Shown: positions 49,960 to 61,547 of the stretch, one piece after another
Numbering within the stretch: position 1 is the stretch's first letter
Layout: the number at the start of each line of letters is the position of its first letter
Assembly (NCBI GenBank): GCA_028533045.1
Contig: JAQQAP010000008.1
Span: 1 to 64,000, forward strand
Length of the DNA: 64,000 nt
Direction of reading: 5' to 3'
Origin: Spirochaetales bacterium
Lineage (GTDB): Bacteria > Spirochaetota > Spirochaetia > DSM-2461
The notes under the pieces: generated by a model
Seen by the model: the letters and a program-made list of their open reading frames with translations, nothing else
Told to the model about the DNA's origin: nothing
Database searches by the model: none
Made by a program: the position numbers and the translations under genes

Positions 49960-50661
49960 TTAAATCCTATGCCCTTTGGGCAGTATCATATAACGGGGTA
50001 TTCTAATATGGCTCGGTTTGGAGATGATCTCTTTAACCGCATCGGCTATATCTTCCGGTGTTAGGGTATTTGTTATGTTAAGTAATTCGGCGGGCTGAAT
50101 CTCCCAATCCCGGTGAAGCCCGGTTGAAACAAGGCCCGGTTCAAGGCAGGTTATCTGTATATCCGTAGGGGAAAGTTCCATGCGCAACGCTTCGGCCAGG
50201 GCTTCTAGGGCGTAGTTGCATCCGGCGTAGGCTCCGGCGGTTTCGCGGACTTTTGTCCCCAAAATGCTGGATGTAATGAATATGTGGCCGGTGCCTTGCT
50301 TTTTGAATTCCTTAAGGAAGGTGTAGATGAGTCTGTAGGATGATTCGACTTTGAGTCTTGCCATTTGGCAGACTTTATCTATGTCTATTTCTTCTATGGT
50401 TCCTGTGGCAAGGGTTCCAGCGTTTACAAAGAGATAGTCGCATTTGCCAAAGTTATCCAGGCAATGGGCGAGTAATTGGCCGGGCGTTTTTTCATCGAGT
50501 AAATCCTTGTTGTTAATAACCAGATTGGGGGACGTGTCATAGTGCTCCTGACAGGTCCGGCCGTTAAGGACTAATTGGTATCCTTCCGACTGGAGGGATT
50601 GGGCTATGGCTTTACCAATTCCGCTGCTTGCACCGGTGACGACGGCCACTTTGTTTTCCAT
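49960..50661 (-). CDS. Short-chain dehydrogenase/reductase
   Basis: 233 residues. VVTGASSGIGKAIAQSL is the T-G-x-x-x-G-x-G cofactor loop, NAG the structural motif (VNAGTL), catalytic Ser in ITSSIL and Y-x-x-x-N/K region at YAGCNYALEALAEAL, where the expected Lys after Tyr is replaced by Asn (Y-A-G-C-N). That would be an odd SDR active site, or the Tyr of CNYALEA may shift the reading. AAGGAG precedes the ATG. Confidence 0.8.
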   Translation of the reverse strand: MENKVAVVTGASSGIGKAIAQSLQSEGYQLVLNGRTCQEHYDTSPNLVINNKDLLDEKTPGQLLAHCLDNFGKCDYLFVNAGTLATGTIEEIDIDKVCQMARLKVESSYRLIYTFLKEFKKQGTGHIFITSSILGTKVRETAGAYAGCNYALEALAEALRMELSPTDIQITCLEPGLVSTGLHRDWEIQPAELLNITNTLTPEDIADAVKEIISKPSHIRIPRYMILPKGHRI

Positions 50662-50736
50662 TCTGGTCTCCTTGTGAGTTGCTATTTTCGTTTTAAATAT
50701 AATGAACTTATGGCAAAAGAGGGGGTACCGTAAGAC

Positions 50737-50796
50737 TGCCCCGTACGGCCCGGCAGAGCGTGAGCGGCGCCGGATTAAGCCGTACGGAAAAGGCAG
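50737..50796. repeat. Intergenic hairpin element with two CCGTACGG palindromes
   Basis: CTGCC...CCGTACGG...CGGC pairs with GCCG...CCGTACGG...GGCAG over ~60 bases, between the SDR gene and cimA. Another G/C hairpin (GGGGGA/TCCCCC, 50807-50822) follows. Neither has a T-run on the minus strand. Nothing else is seen in 50662-50836. Confidence 0.5.
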
Positions 50797-50836
50797 GCTG
50801 CAGGTAGGGGGAGTCTTCCCCCCTCTTACAAATTAA

Positions 50837-53495
<2,659 letters not shown>

Positions 53496-53518
53496 TTACT
53501 CCTTTGTACGGAGGCGCC

Positions 53519-53619
53519 TTTGGCCCAAATCCTGCGTTAAGAAAATGCTCGGAATGCTCACGTACAGCCTGTACGCTCCGCTTCCTGTGCTTTTCTTGCC
53601 TTGACTTTGGCCCAAATCC
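53519..53619. repeat. Intergenic palindromic element in the leu operon
   Basis: A long imperfect hairpin, about 53539-53597, runs from AAGAAAA to TTTTCTT with the centre CGTACAG-C-CTGTACG. It is bracketed by exact 14-base copies of TTTGGCCCAAATCC (53519-53532 and 53606-53619). It has the look of a REP/BIME-like mobile repeat. In mRNA it could be a processing or stability element between tam and leuB. Confidence 0.65.
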
Positions 53620-53650
53620 ATCCTCCGAGAATGTCCGTGGACAATCCTCG

Positions 53651-54424
53651 TTACTTTGCTATAAAAAACAGTCTTTTGAAGGGGTAGAGAACTTTATTGT
53701 TCCCCCGGGCGGGATAGTCCCGTTTTATTCCCTCCAATATCTCCCTTTCGTAATCCCCTCTCTCCTTTTCGTGGTCCAGTTGGGCCAGGAAGGGTTTGAG
53801 GGCGGTGCTTTTCATCATCTCAAGAATCGCTTCGTGTGATTCCATAACATGAATATAGCTGGTTACCCACATTTCCACATGCTCGAAGAGCCCGGAAAGG
53901 ATATCGTAGTATTCCTCCCGGCTATGGGTTGGGTAGTGTTCGTTTTGCGGGCTAAAACCCCAACGGGATTGAAGCCCGACTTCCACGATAATCCGGCTCA
54001 TGGGCATCTCGCGAAAGAGAGGAATCTGGGCTGCCATGATTCCTCCCGGCTTTAGATTTGCCTTGAGCTTATGGAACAGTTCCGACTGCCGTGGAATCCA
54101 CTGGTAAGCGGCATTGGAAAAAATAAGATCCCATGTTCCCGGGAACTGGGCGGTGGAAGCGTCGGCGGTTATCCAATCCGCTTCTATTCCGCTCTCCCGG
54201 GCCCGCTCTATCATGGCGGGGGAGCTGTCCAGGCCGGTAATCCGGCTTTTCGGCCAGCGACCGGCCAGAACGGCGGTACTGTTCCCCGGACCGCACCCTA
54301 TATCAATGATGCGTTCCGGAGTATTCAGCTCGATCCGTGAGACCAGATCGATGACCGGCTGGGTTCTCTCTCTACCGTACTTCATGTAGAGAGAGGGATT
54401 CCAATCAGTATTTGGCGTCCGCAT
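53651..54424 (-). CDS. tam: Trans-aconitate methyltransferase family protein
   Basis: 257 residues. IIDIGCGPGNSTAVLAGRWP is motif I, WDLIFSNAAYQWIP and LKPGGIMAAQIP are Tam-type motifs, and the N-terminus WNPSLYMKYGRERTQP is diagnostic of Tam. Tam esterifies trans-aconitate, an inhibitor of aconitase-fold enzymes; a yeast counterpart also methylates 3-isopropylmalate. It overlaps leuD by 20 bases and lies inside the leu operon, next to the IPM isomerase genes. Confidence 0.88.
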   Translation of the reverse strand: MRTPNTDWNPSLYMKYGRERTQPVIDLVSRIELNTPERIIDIGCGPGNSTAVLAGRWPKSRITGLDSSPAMIERARESGIEADWITADASTAQFPGTWDLIFSNAAYQWIPRQSELFHKLKANLKPGGIMAAQIPLFREMPMSRIIVEVGLQSRWGFSPQNEHYPTHSREEYYDILSGLFEHVEMWVTSYIHVMESHEAILEMMKSTALKPFLAQLDHEKERGDYEREILEGIKRDYPARGNNKVLYPFKRLFFIAK

Positions 54425-54941
54425 ATTCCAGCCATCCGCCGGCTTTTACCAGGTCCTTGTCGTAGGAACTCAGGTCAAAGCTGTAGGTTTTTTCACCCTT
54501 GTCGCTTTTGATGGTTACCGTCTGGGCTTCCACATCTACGGCGGCTGTCACGCCAGTTGTCTCGGGGCCGGAGGAGAGGGCGAAGATCTCATTCACTTCC
54601 TCTTCCTTCAGCTCGATGGCCATACAGCCGTTGTTGTACATGTTCCCCCGGAAAATACGGGCGAAGTTGGGGGCGATGACTACGGTGTAACCGTTCTCTT
54701 CCAGGGCCCAGGGAGCGTGCTCACGGCTGGATCCGCAGCCGAAGTTCTCCCGGGAGACAACTACGGTGGAGTCCTGCATGGGCTGGCTCATGTGGGTAAA
54801 ACCGTCCATTTTGAGGTCTTCCAGAAGGTGGGGACCCATGGCGGCCCGCTCTACCTCGGTGAGGTACTTGGCGGGGATGATCTCATCGGTGTTGATGTCG
54901 CTTCTATCCAGAAAAAGGATCTGTCCTCCAAAACTCTTCAT
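54405..54941 (-). CDS. leuD: 3-isopropylmalate dehydratase small subunit
   Basis: 178 residues. RSDINTDEIIPAKYL and GCGSSREHAPWAL are the conserved swivelling-domain motifs of LeuD/aconitase. With LeuC it isomerises 2- to 3-isopropylmalate and also citramalate to 3-methylmalate. It overlaps leuC by one base. Confidence 0.95.
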   Translation of the reverse strand: MKSFGGQILFLDRSDINTDEIIPAKYLTEVERAAMGPHLLEDLKMDGFTHMSQPMQDSTVVVSRENFGCGSSREHAPWALEENGYTVVIAPNFARIFRGNMYNNGCMAIELKEEEVNEIFALSSGPETTGVTAAVDVEAQTVTIKSDKGEKTYSFDLSSYDKDLVKAGGWLEYADAKY

Positions 54942-56224
54942 TACATGTACCTCCTGGGGTCGGCAAGTTTGCCTTCGATGGCCGATGCGGCGGCGGTGGC
55001 GGGGCTGCAGAGGTGAACCATTCCGCCCTTACCCATTCGGCCGTTAAAGTTACGGTTGGTGGTGGCTGCGGCGGCTTCTCCTTCGGCCAATACACCGTTG
55101 GACATGCCCAAACAGGCACCGCAGGTGGGGTTGGTCAGACAGGCGCCGGCTTCCATAAAGGTTTTGATGTAACCCGCTTCCAGAGCGTCGGAGTAAATCT
55201 TGGGGGTGGCGGGAGAGACGATCATTCGCACGGTGTCGGCAATCTTCTTTCCTTCCAGGATTTTGGCGGCAATAGCCAAGTCTTCCAGACGTCCGTTGGT
55301 ACAGGAACCAAGGTAAATCTGCTGGAGCGGCTTGCCTTCCATTTCGTTGATATCCTTAACCACGTCCGGTCGGTACTCGTCGGTAACCTGGGGAACCAGG
55401 TCGGAGATGTCGATGGTTCTTTCTTCGGCGTAAACCGCATCGTCGTCGGACTTCCACTTGCTAAAATCAGCCAGAGCTTCTTCCTTGCTTGCGTAGTCGC
55501 CGGCGATAAAGGGCCAGAGGTACTCTACTGTGGTCATATCGGGCATACAAACACCGCTTGTAGCGCCCATTTCGACGGCCATGTTACAGAGAGTCATTCT
55601 GTCGTCCATGGGAAGGTTATCCACAAATTCGCCTCGGAATTCGGCTACCCGGTTGGTTACTCCGTTGGTTGTCATCATCTTTATGACCGCGAGGATGACG
55701 TCCTTGGGGTATACTCCCTTGGCAGGCTTTCCGGTAATGGTGATTTTGGTGCTGGCCGGTGACTTGAAGGCGCAGATCCCCTTGAGGATTCCCACTTCCA
55801 GGTCGGTGGTTCCTACACCGGCTGCGAAGGCCCCGAAGGCTCCGTGGGTACAGGTATGGGAGTCGCCCATGATAATGGTAAAACCGGGGCGTACAAAACC
55901 TTTTTCCGGAAAGATCGCATGGCAAACGCCGTTTCGGCCGATATCGAAATAGTCTTTTATTCCGTTCTCGTTGGCCCAGTCCCGAAGGATTTTTCCCTGG
56001 GTGGCTGTGAGTGAGTCCTTGGCGGGTGTTACGTGGTCGATAACCGCCTTGATCTTGGTGGGGTCGAATACTTTATTCTTGCCCCGTCTTTTCAGGTCCA
56101 GAATGGCCGGGGGAGTGGTTACCTCGTGGCAAAACACCCGATCCAGATTCAGAACGTGAACACCCTCGCAGGGGTTGTCCACCAGATGGGATTCGAAAAT
56201 CTTCTCAACTAATGTTTTTCCCAT
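54941..56224 (-). CDS. leuC: 3-isopropylmalate dehydratase large subunit
   Basis: 427 residues, the short LeuC class. The [4Fe-4S] ligands are in LGSCTNGR and PTCGACLG; GDSHTCTHGAFGAFAAGVGT is the substrate loop. The last codon of leuA and the first of leuC share one base, so translation is coupled. Confidence 0.96.
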   Translation of the reverse strand: MGKTLVEKIFESHLVDNPCEGVHVLNLDRVFCHEVTTPPAILDLKRRGKNKVFDPTKIKAVIDHVTPAKDSLTATQGKILRDWANENGIKDYFDIGRNGVCHAIFPEKGFVRPGFTIIMGDSHTCTHGAFGAFAAGVGTTDLEVGILKGICAFKSPASTKITITGKPAKGVYPKDVILAVIKMMTTNGVTNRVAEFRGEFVDNLPMDDRMTLCNMAVEMGATSGVCMPDMTTVEYLWPFIAGDYASKEEALADFSKWKSDDDAVYAEERTIDISDLVPQVTDEYRPDVVKDINEMEGKPLQQIYLGSCTNGRLEDLAIAAKILEGKKIADTVRMIVSPATPKIYSDALEAGYIKTFMEAGACLTNPTCGACLGMSNGVLAEGEAAAATTNRNFNGRMGKGGMVHLCSPATAAASAIEGKLADPRRYM

Positions 56225-57765
56225 TACGCTCTATTCTCCTTTATTTTCTCAATGCCCTCCATACGGGCAACCTTATTGATTACGTTTAAATAGGCCAAGG
56301 CAGAGGCTTCCACTATGTCCGTGCTGGAGCCGGAGCCGTGGTAGCGCCGTTCCTTATGCTCGGCGATAATTTTTACTTCACCCAGGGCGTTGCGGCCCCC
56401 GGTCATACCGGTGAGGTTGTAGTCTACCATTTTTACGGAGTATCCTACCACACGGTCTATGGCTTTACAGGCGGCGTCTACCGGCCCGTCTCCGGTGGCG
56501 GCTTCCTGAATCTCTTTTTCTTCCTCGTTGGCGTCAATAATCTTTATCGTAGCTGTGGGTACCGATCCGGTTCCGGAGGTGGTGTTGAGGAAGGTCATTT
56601 TAAATCGGTCCGAATCCTCCCCGTCAATCTCCATCATCGCTTCCAAATCGTCATCGTAAACGGTTCCCTTCTTGTCGGCCAGGGCGAGGAACTTTACGTA
56701 GAAAGCGTCCAGGTCGTAGCTGTTCTCTTCGTAGCCGAGCAGGCTCAAGCGGTGCTTGATGATGTGACGGCCGGAGCGGCTGGTCAGGTGGAACTGGTTG
56801 GCCGAGAGTCCTACCGATTCGGGAGTCATGATTTCGTAGTTGTTCCGGCTTTTGAGAACCCCGTCCTGGTGGATACCGGAGGAGTGGGCAAAAGCGGTGG
56901 CCCCAACGATGGCCTTGTTGGGCTGAACCGGGGTGTTACAGATCTTGCTGATGAGCCGGCTGGCGGGAACAATCTCTTCGGTGATGATGTTGGTCTCCAC
57001 CCCAAAGATATCTTTACGGGTGTTCATCGCCATAACCACCTCTTCCATGGCACAGTTCCCGGCCCGTTCGCCCAAGCCGTTAACGGTACATTCAATCTGA
57101 CGGGCTCCGTTCAGAACGGCCATGAGGGAGTTGGCCGAAGCCTGGCCCAGGTCGTTGTGACAGTGGACGGAAATAGTAGCCTGGTCAATGTTGGGTACCC
57201 GGTTAAAAACATCTTTGATAATGTCGCCGAACTCGTATCCCACGGTGTAACCCACCGTATCGGGGATGTTGATGGTTTTGGCGCCCGCCTTAATGGCCTC
57301 TTCCACAACCCGGCAGAGCATATCCCGGTCGGTTCGCCCTGCGTCCTCGCAGGAGAACTCCACGTCGTCCACAAAGTTTCTAGCGTATTTTACCGCGTCT
57401 ACCGCCATGTTAACCACTTCGTCGTAGCCTTTGCGAAGCTTGCTTTCCACATGGACGTTGGAGGTGGCGATGAAGGTGTGAATACGGGGGCGGGGGCAAT
57501 CCTTAAGGGCCTCCGCACAGGCGTCGATATCCGCTTTGACGGCCCGGGCCAAACCGGCGATAATCGGTCCTTCCACGTTGTTGGCGATCTGCCGGACGCT
57601 CTCCAGGTCTCCCGGGGAACTAACGGGGAATCCGGCCTCGATGATGTCGATTTTCAATTTGGCCAGGGTATGGGCTATGACTAACTTTTCCTTTACCGAA
57701 AGGCTGGAGGAGAGGGCCTGTTCGCCGTCTCGCAATGTGGTATCAAAAATCAGTACTTTATCCAT
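56224..57765 (-). CDS. leuA: 2-isopropylmalate synthase
   Basis: 513 residues, full length with regulatory domain. [18 protein letters not shown] is the HMGL-like start, [14 protein letters not shown] the metal site and the C-terminal LeuA dimer domain (~390-513) the leucine-feedback site. It condenses acetyl-CoA with 2-ketoisovalerate. AAGGAG precedes the ATG. It is the first structural gene after the attenuator. Confidence 0.96.
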   Translation of the reverse strand: MDKVLIFDTTLRDGEQALSSSLSVKEKLVIAHTLAKLKIDIIEAGFPVSSPGDLESVRQIANNVEGPIIAGLARAVKADIDACAEALKDCPRPRIHTFIATSNVHVESKLRKGYDEVVNMAVDAVKYARNFVDDVEFSCEDAGRTDRDMLCRVVEEAIKAGAKTINIPDTVGYTVGYEFGDIIKDVFNRVPNIDQATISVHCHNDLGQASANSLMAVLNGARQIECTVNGLGERAGNCAMEEVVMAMNTRKDIFGVETNIITEEIVPASRLISKICNTPVQPNKAIVGATAFAHSSGIHQDGVLKSRNNYEIMTPESVGLSANQFHLTSRSGRHIIKHRLSLLGYEENSYDLDAFYVKFLALADKKGTVYDDDLEAMMEIDGEDSDRFKMTFLNTTSGTGSVPTATIKIIDANEEEKEIQEAATGDGPVDAACKAIDRVVGYSVKMVDYNLTGMTGGRNALGEVKIIAEHKERRYHGSGSSTDIVEASALAYLNVINKVARMEGIEKIKENRA

Positions 57766-57851
57766 TTCCTTACTCCTTGCTGTGACTGTCGGGCAGCCAT
57801 CGTATTAGTTTTTCTCCCCGGGATATTCCCATGGGGTTTTGTTTTTCTCAT

Positions 57852-57881
57852 AAAAAAAGCCCGTTCTCCAGGAGAACGGGC
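57852..57881 (-). terminator. leu operon attenuator (terminator)
   Basis: On the minus strand GCCCGTTCTCC pairs exactly with GGAGAACGGGC across a one-base centre (the loop will open to about five), followed by seven T. It lies about 85 bases before leuA, inside the leader transcript. Its 5' arm (57881-57871) is also complementary to GGAGAACGG at 57921-57913 in the leader-peptide gene. Confidence 0.9.
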
Positions 57882-57903
57882 CGTTTAGCCGTTTTAACGC
57901 TTT

Positions 57904-57993
57904 TTACAGCGACCGTTCTCCGCAGATTTCTTTCCCTAGTAGTAGAATAAATAGAGTAATAATCGTAATGGCGAAGTTCGGTGTGTTGTTCAT
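57904..57993 (-). CDS. leuL: leu operon leader peptide
   Basis: A 29-codon ORF starting MNNTPNFAITIITLFILLLG and ending CGERSL. It has five Leu codons, three of them consecutive CTA (residues 17-19), and five Ile codons (9, 11, 12, 16, 23). A ribosome stalled at the CTA run would leave GGAGAACGG (codons 25-27) free to pair with the terminator arm; one that reaches the stop would cover it. This is the classic layout of ribosome-mediated attenuation. The rest of 57766-58120 holds only the attenuator, promoter and start sites. Confidence 0.85.
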   Translation of the reverse strand: MNNTPNFAITIITLFILLLGKEICGERSL

Positions 57994-58001
57994 ATGAGAC
58001 C

Positions 58002-58030
58002 AAGCTAAGCCTTTAATTAAAAAAGGTCAA
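58002..58030 (-). promoter_or_regulatory. Possible leu operon promoter
   Basis: TTGACC (58030-58025), 17-base spacer, weak TAGCTT (58007-58002). Predicted start lies about two bases before the leuL ATG, so the leader peptide would be almost leaderless. Confidence 0.4.
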
Positions 58031-58120
58031 GCGAATTTGCCCCGGGGTAGATGAAAAAAGATCATAGTAGTACTATCATGGTATCAGATGACTAATTTAG
58101 GCTGAATCAGGAGGCGGATT

Positions 58121-58927
58121 ATGGATAATTGGCAGGGGGGACGAATCTTTCAGGTTGACTCTTTTACATCGGAACCGTTTAAGGGAAACCCGGCGGGAGT
58201 GGTATTTTTGCAGGGCCATGAGACAGAGGAGTGGATGCAGAATATGGCGGGAGAGATGAATCTTTCGGAAACAGCTTTTCTTTTGCCCCGGGAAGGGGGA
58301 TATGCCATACGTTTCTTCACTCCCACCACGGAAGTTCCTCTTTGCGGCCATGCGACCCTGGCATCGGCCCATATCCTCTATGAGCAGCAGGTGGTAAAAG
58401 AGGGGGATAGGCTGAATTTTTTTGCCGCCGCCGGTGAGCTGGTCATTCAAAAGGAAGCTGACTGGATAGAGATGGATTTTCCTGTCTACGGAATTCGGCC
58501 TGTCCCTGTAGATCCCGTTTTCGCCGGGCTGGTGGGATTCAAGCCTCTGGAGATGTACAAGACCGATTATAGCTTTACCATTGCCGTAGCCGAATCGGAG
58601 TCACAGGTCCTTGAAGCCTCTCCCCGGCTGGGTGAACTGGAGGCTCACGATATGGGAGACCTTTTAATCACTGCCAAAAGCGACCGGGAAGGAAGCGATT
58701 TTGTTCTGCGCTGCTTTGCTCCTATGCACGGGATAGACGAAGACCCCGTAACCGGTTCGGCCCACTGCGTATTGGTTCCCCTGTGGCATGAGAAAACGGG
58801 GGAAAGGGAATTTGTTTCCCGCCAACTCTCCTCCCGGGGCGGCGTGCTGCGGACCGAGATGACAGGGGAGCGGGTAAAGATTTCCGGCCAGGGGGTGACT
58901 GTTTTTGAAGGCCGATTGAGTCGATGA
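58121..58927 (+). CDS. PhzF-family isomerase/epimerase-like protein
   Basis: 268 residues. FQVDSFTSEPFKGNPAGVV is the family start, with the catalytic Glu in NLSETAF; EVPLCGHATLASA and DEDPVTGSAHCVL are the two symmetrical active-site loops. PhzF enzymes isomerise small metabolites; most homologues have no assigned substrate. AGGAGG precedes the ATG. The next gene overlaps by 4 bases. Confidence 0.92.
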   Translation: MDNWQGGRIFQVDSFTSEPFKGNPAGVVFLQGHETEEWMQNMAGEMNLSETAFLLPREGGYAIRFFTPTTEVPLCGHATLASAHILYEQQVVKEGDRLNFFAAAGELVIQKEADWIEMDFPVYGIRPVPVDPVFAGLVGFKPLEMYKTDYSFTIAVAESESQVLEASPRLGELEAHDMGDLLITAKSDREGSDFVLRCFAPMHGIDEDPVTGSAHCVLVPLWHEKTGEREFVSRQLSSRGGVLRTEMTGERVKISGQGVTVFEGRLSR

Positions 58928-59265
58928 AAAAGAGCGATAATTACCTTAAGATCGTAGAGTGGTCCGAGGAGCATCAATGTTATGTGGGGACCTGCCCGGG
59001 GCTTTTTTCCGGGGGCGGTATCTACGGGGATGACGAGGCGGCCCTCTACCGGGATTTGTGCAAGTACGCCCAAGAGTGGGTGGATATTCTTGAGCGGGAC
59101 GGGGTGCCCCTGCCGGAGCCTACGGTGCGCCGGGAGTATTCGGGGAAATTTCTCTTGCGAACCGGGCCGGAACTGCATAAGGAGCTGGTGGCCCGTTCCC
59201 TCCACAGGGGCATGAGCCTGAATACCTTTTGCCTTGAGATGATTCGGAAGGGACTGGGGAAGTAG
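58924..59265 (+). CDS. HicB-like antitoxin, no HicA partner seen
   Basis: 113 residues. The N-terminal half (YLKIVEWSEEHQCYVGTCPGL) is the HicB RNase H-like fold and the C-terminal half (GKFLLRTGPELHKELVARSL then RGMSLNTFCLEMI) an Arc/ribbon-helix-helix DNA-binding domain. No HicA (~60-80 residues, dsRBD-like) is encoded on either side; instead it is coupled by ATGA to the PhzF gene. It may now be a plain regulator. Confidence 0.8.
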   Translation: MKKSDNYLKIVEWSEEHQCYVGTCPGLFSGGGIYGDDEAALYRDLCKYAQEWVDILERDGVPLPEPTVRREYSGKFLLRTGPELHKELVARSLHRGMSLNTFCLEMIRKGLGK

Positions 59266-59313
59266 CTTGCATAGGAAATAGTCTTTTTAGGTGGAAATCT
59301 TCCCCCCGATAAC

Positions 59314-59319
59314 TATACT
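59314..59319 (+). promoter_or_regulatory. -10 hexamer of the first tandem kinase gene, leaderless layout
   Basis: TATACT, six bases before the ATG at 59326. No good -35 and no ribosome site. Confidence 0.4.
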
Positions 59320-59325
59320 TAAGTT

Positions 59326-61506
59326 ATGAAGAAGAATCGCTTTGTATCTTTATTCATGTGCCTCTTCATGGGCGTCTCACTTTGGGGCGAAGGGGAGGAT
59401 ATCCTGATTCTCCACTCCTATCACGAAGGATTTAACTGGACCGACTCTATTAACGAATCCTTGAAAGCCCGTCTCCTTTCCGAAAAGGAGAGCTTTGACC
59501 TTCATGTGGAGTATATGGATACGAAGCGGGTTGCGCCGGAGGAGTTGTTCCCCAAACTGGAAACGATTCTGAAGCATAAATATGAAAACAATCTTCCCGA
59601 CGTAATTATCTGTTCCGATAACAATGCCTTTAACTTTCTTAAAACTTACCGGGATGGTATATTCGGTCCGGTGCCGGTGGTCTTTTCCGGGGTAAATGAT
59701 TTTACTTCTGACATGCTGGACGGTTTTCCCTATGTTACGGGGGTTACGGAAAAAGCGGACCACCGGGGAACCATAGAGATGATTCTTCAGCTGCAGCCCG
59801 AGGTTACCCACATCGCGGCTATTTCCGACTCGGTGCCCACGGGGATTCTCCACGAGAAGGATTTCTCCCGCCAGCAGGAGTATTTCAACGGCCGGGTTGA
59901 ACTGGTTTCCCTGGCCCAATTAAGTCGTTCCGAGCTGGAAGAGGAGCTTTCCCTGCTTCCCAAAACTACGGCTGTTATTTTTCTTTCCTACTATGAAGAC
60001 GGATCGGGTGTCCGCATGTCCGGCCGGGAGTCGGTGATTTTCTTTAGTCAGCTTTGCGATTTTCCCGTATATGCTCTATGGGACTGGATGATTGGCTGGG
60101 GTACGGTGGGGGGAATGGTTATTTCCGGGGAGGCCCAGGGAAGGATTGCGGCGGATCTTACCATTCAGATATTGCGGGGCACTCCGGCCGATTCTATTCC
60201 TGTTGTGACTGAAAATACCACACTTCCCCTTTTTGATTACTTTCCCCTTTCGGAGATCTCCGGAGCCATGGATCGTATTCCCTATGACAGCGTTATTATG
60301 AATAGGCCTACCGGATTTTATGAAGAAAACAAACTTCTTGTCTGGTTTGTTATTTCCATATTCTCCTTTATGGTGCTTTTTATCATTACCCTTCTCTTTG
60401 ACCGGGCCCGGCGAAGAAAAATGAGTGAGGACCTGGCCGAACAGAGGAATATCCTCAAAAGCACTTTGGATAATATTCCCCTTTTTGTTTACTGGAAAGA
60501 TGTAAAAGGCAAAACGATTGGGGGGAACAAAGCCTATTACAGCCGGTTCTGCAAGGGCGGAACCTGTGTGGACGGCTGTGAATTTTCCGAGGAAGAGAAT
60601 TCTATAATCAAAGGGCTGGAAGAGGAGACGGTGAAGGGGGCTGTTCTTTTTAGGGAAGTACAGGCCCTGGACCGCGAGGGAAAGCAGCGGGACTATATTA
60701 TTTCTGTGCTTCCCCTCCATCAGGATACCATGCTGGACAAGGTTATCTTGATTCAGGATATCAGCGCCAGACGATCCTTGGAAAATCAGCTTAAACAGTC
60801 CCAGCGTATGGAAGCCCTGGGGCGGATTTCCAGCGGGATTGCCCACGATTTTAATAACCTTCTTACGGGAATTCTTGGAGCGGCCGAACTTCTCAGACCC
60901 AAGGATGTGGGAGAAGAGGAGAAAGATTCCTACCTTGATATGATTACCGAGAGCTGCGACCAGGCCCACGGGCTTATTAAAGGGCTTCTTTCCTACTCCC
61001 GCAAGAGGCCGACCGAGTTTACTGAAGTGGATGTGGACAAGTTGCTTGAGGGGACCGAGAGTATCCTGAATAGAACCTTAAAGAAGACCGTTGTCATAAG
61101 GATAGCCATTCTGCATAAGGGGCTTAAGCTGATGGGGGATCGCTCCATGCTTCAAAGCGCCTTGATAAATTTGGGGGTTAACGCTTCCGACGCCATGCCC
61201 GAGGGAGGGGAAATCGATCTTGTCCTGGAAAAAGTTGGCTGCGGTGACCTGCCCGTAAATGAAAATTTTACTCCTCTTAAAAGGGATTATCTGATGCTCC
61301 GCTTCTGCGATTCGGGTGAAGGGATACCGGCGGACATTGTGGACCATCTTTTTGATCCTTTCTTTACCACGAAGGCCCCCGGGAAGGGTACCGGGTTGGG
61401 ATTAGCCGGAGTCTATGGCACGGTGAAGTCTCACAAAGGGCTTATTACGGTTAACAGCACCCCCGGGGAAGGAAGTTGTTTTACCCTGTACTTTCCCCTG
61501 ATATAA
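59326..61506 (+). CDS. Sensor histidine kinase with ABC_sub_bind-like sensor and PAS (tandem copy 1)
   Basis: 726 residues. Signal peptide (to ~22), ABC_sub_bind-like domain (~25-310, beginning [20 protein letters not shown]), membrane helix (~338-362), PAS (~375-485), HisKA with His507 in [10 protein letters not shown], HATPase ending in [11 protein letters not shown]-like beta strands. The PAS domain has a Cys cluster [11 protein letters not shown] not found in the next gene. No receiver is attached and no response regulator lies nearby. Confidence 0.9.
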   Translation: MKKNRFVSLFMCLFMGVSLWGEGEDILILHSYHEGFNWTDSINESLKARLLSEKESFDLHVEYMDTKRVAPEELFPKLETILKHKYENNLPDVIICSDNNAFNFLKTYRDGIFGPVPVVFSGVNDFTSDMLDGFPYVTGVTEKADHRGTIEMILQLQPEVTHIAAISDSVPTGILHEKDFSRQQEYFNGRVELVSLAQLSRSELEEELSLLPKTTAVIFLSYYEDGSGVRMSGRESVIFFSQLCDFPVYALWDWMIGWGTVGGMVISGEAQGRIAADLTIQILRGTPADSIPVVTENTTLPLFDYFPLSEISGAMDRIPYDSVIMNRPTGFYEENKLLVWFVISIFSFMVLFIITLLFDRARRRKMSEDLAEQRNILKSTLDNIPLFVYWKDVKGKTIGGNKAYYSRFCKGGTCVDGCEFSEEENSIIKGLEEETVKGAVLFREVQALDREGKQRDYIISVLPLHQDTMLDKVILIQDISARRSLENQLKQSQRMEALGRISSGIAHDFNNLLTGILGAAELLRPKDVGEEEKDSYLDMITESCDQAHGLIKGLLSYSRKRPTEFTEVDVDKLLEGTESILNRTLKKTVVIRIAILHKGLKLMGDRSMLQSALINLGVNASDAMPEGGEIDLVLEKVGCGDLPVNENFTPLKRDYLMLRFCDSGEGIPADIVDHLFDPFFTTKAPGKGTGLGLAGVYGTVKSHKGLITVNSTPGEGSCFTLYFPLI

Positions 61507-61511
61507 ATGAA

Positions 61512-61540
61512 ATGACATATTTTAATTTTTATCCTATAAT
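61512..61540 (+). promoter_or_regulatory. Promoter of the second tandem kinase gene
   Basis: ATGACA (61512-61517), 17-base spacer, TATAAT (61535-61540). ATG 61548 is seven bases after the hexamer, so the leader is at most one or two bases. Confidence 0.6.
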
Positions 61541-61547
61541 CAGAAAT

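Noticed and set aside
50690-50836. tRNA-like or rRNA fragment after cimA
   Set aside because: The hairpins do not form a cloverleaf and no conserved tRNA residues are found.
56338-57684. 448-codon open frame antisense to leuA
   Set aside because: leuA is a clear full-length gene on the other strand; the antisense frame has no recognisable domain and low-complexity V/G/H-rich content typical of a codon-bias shadow.
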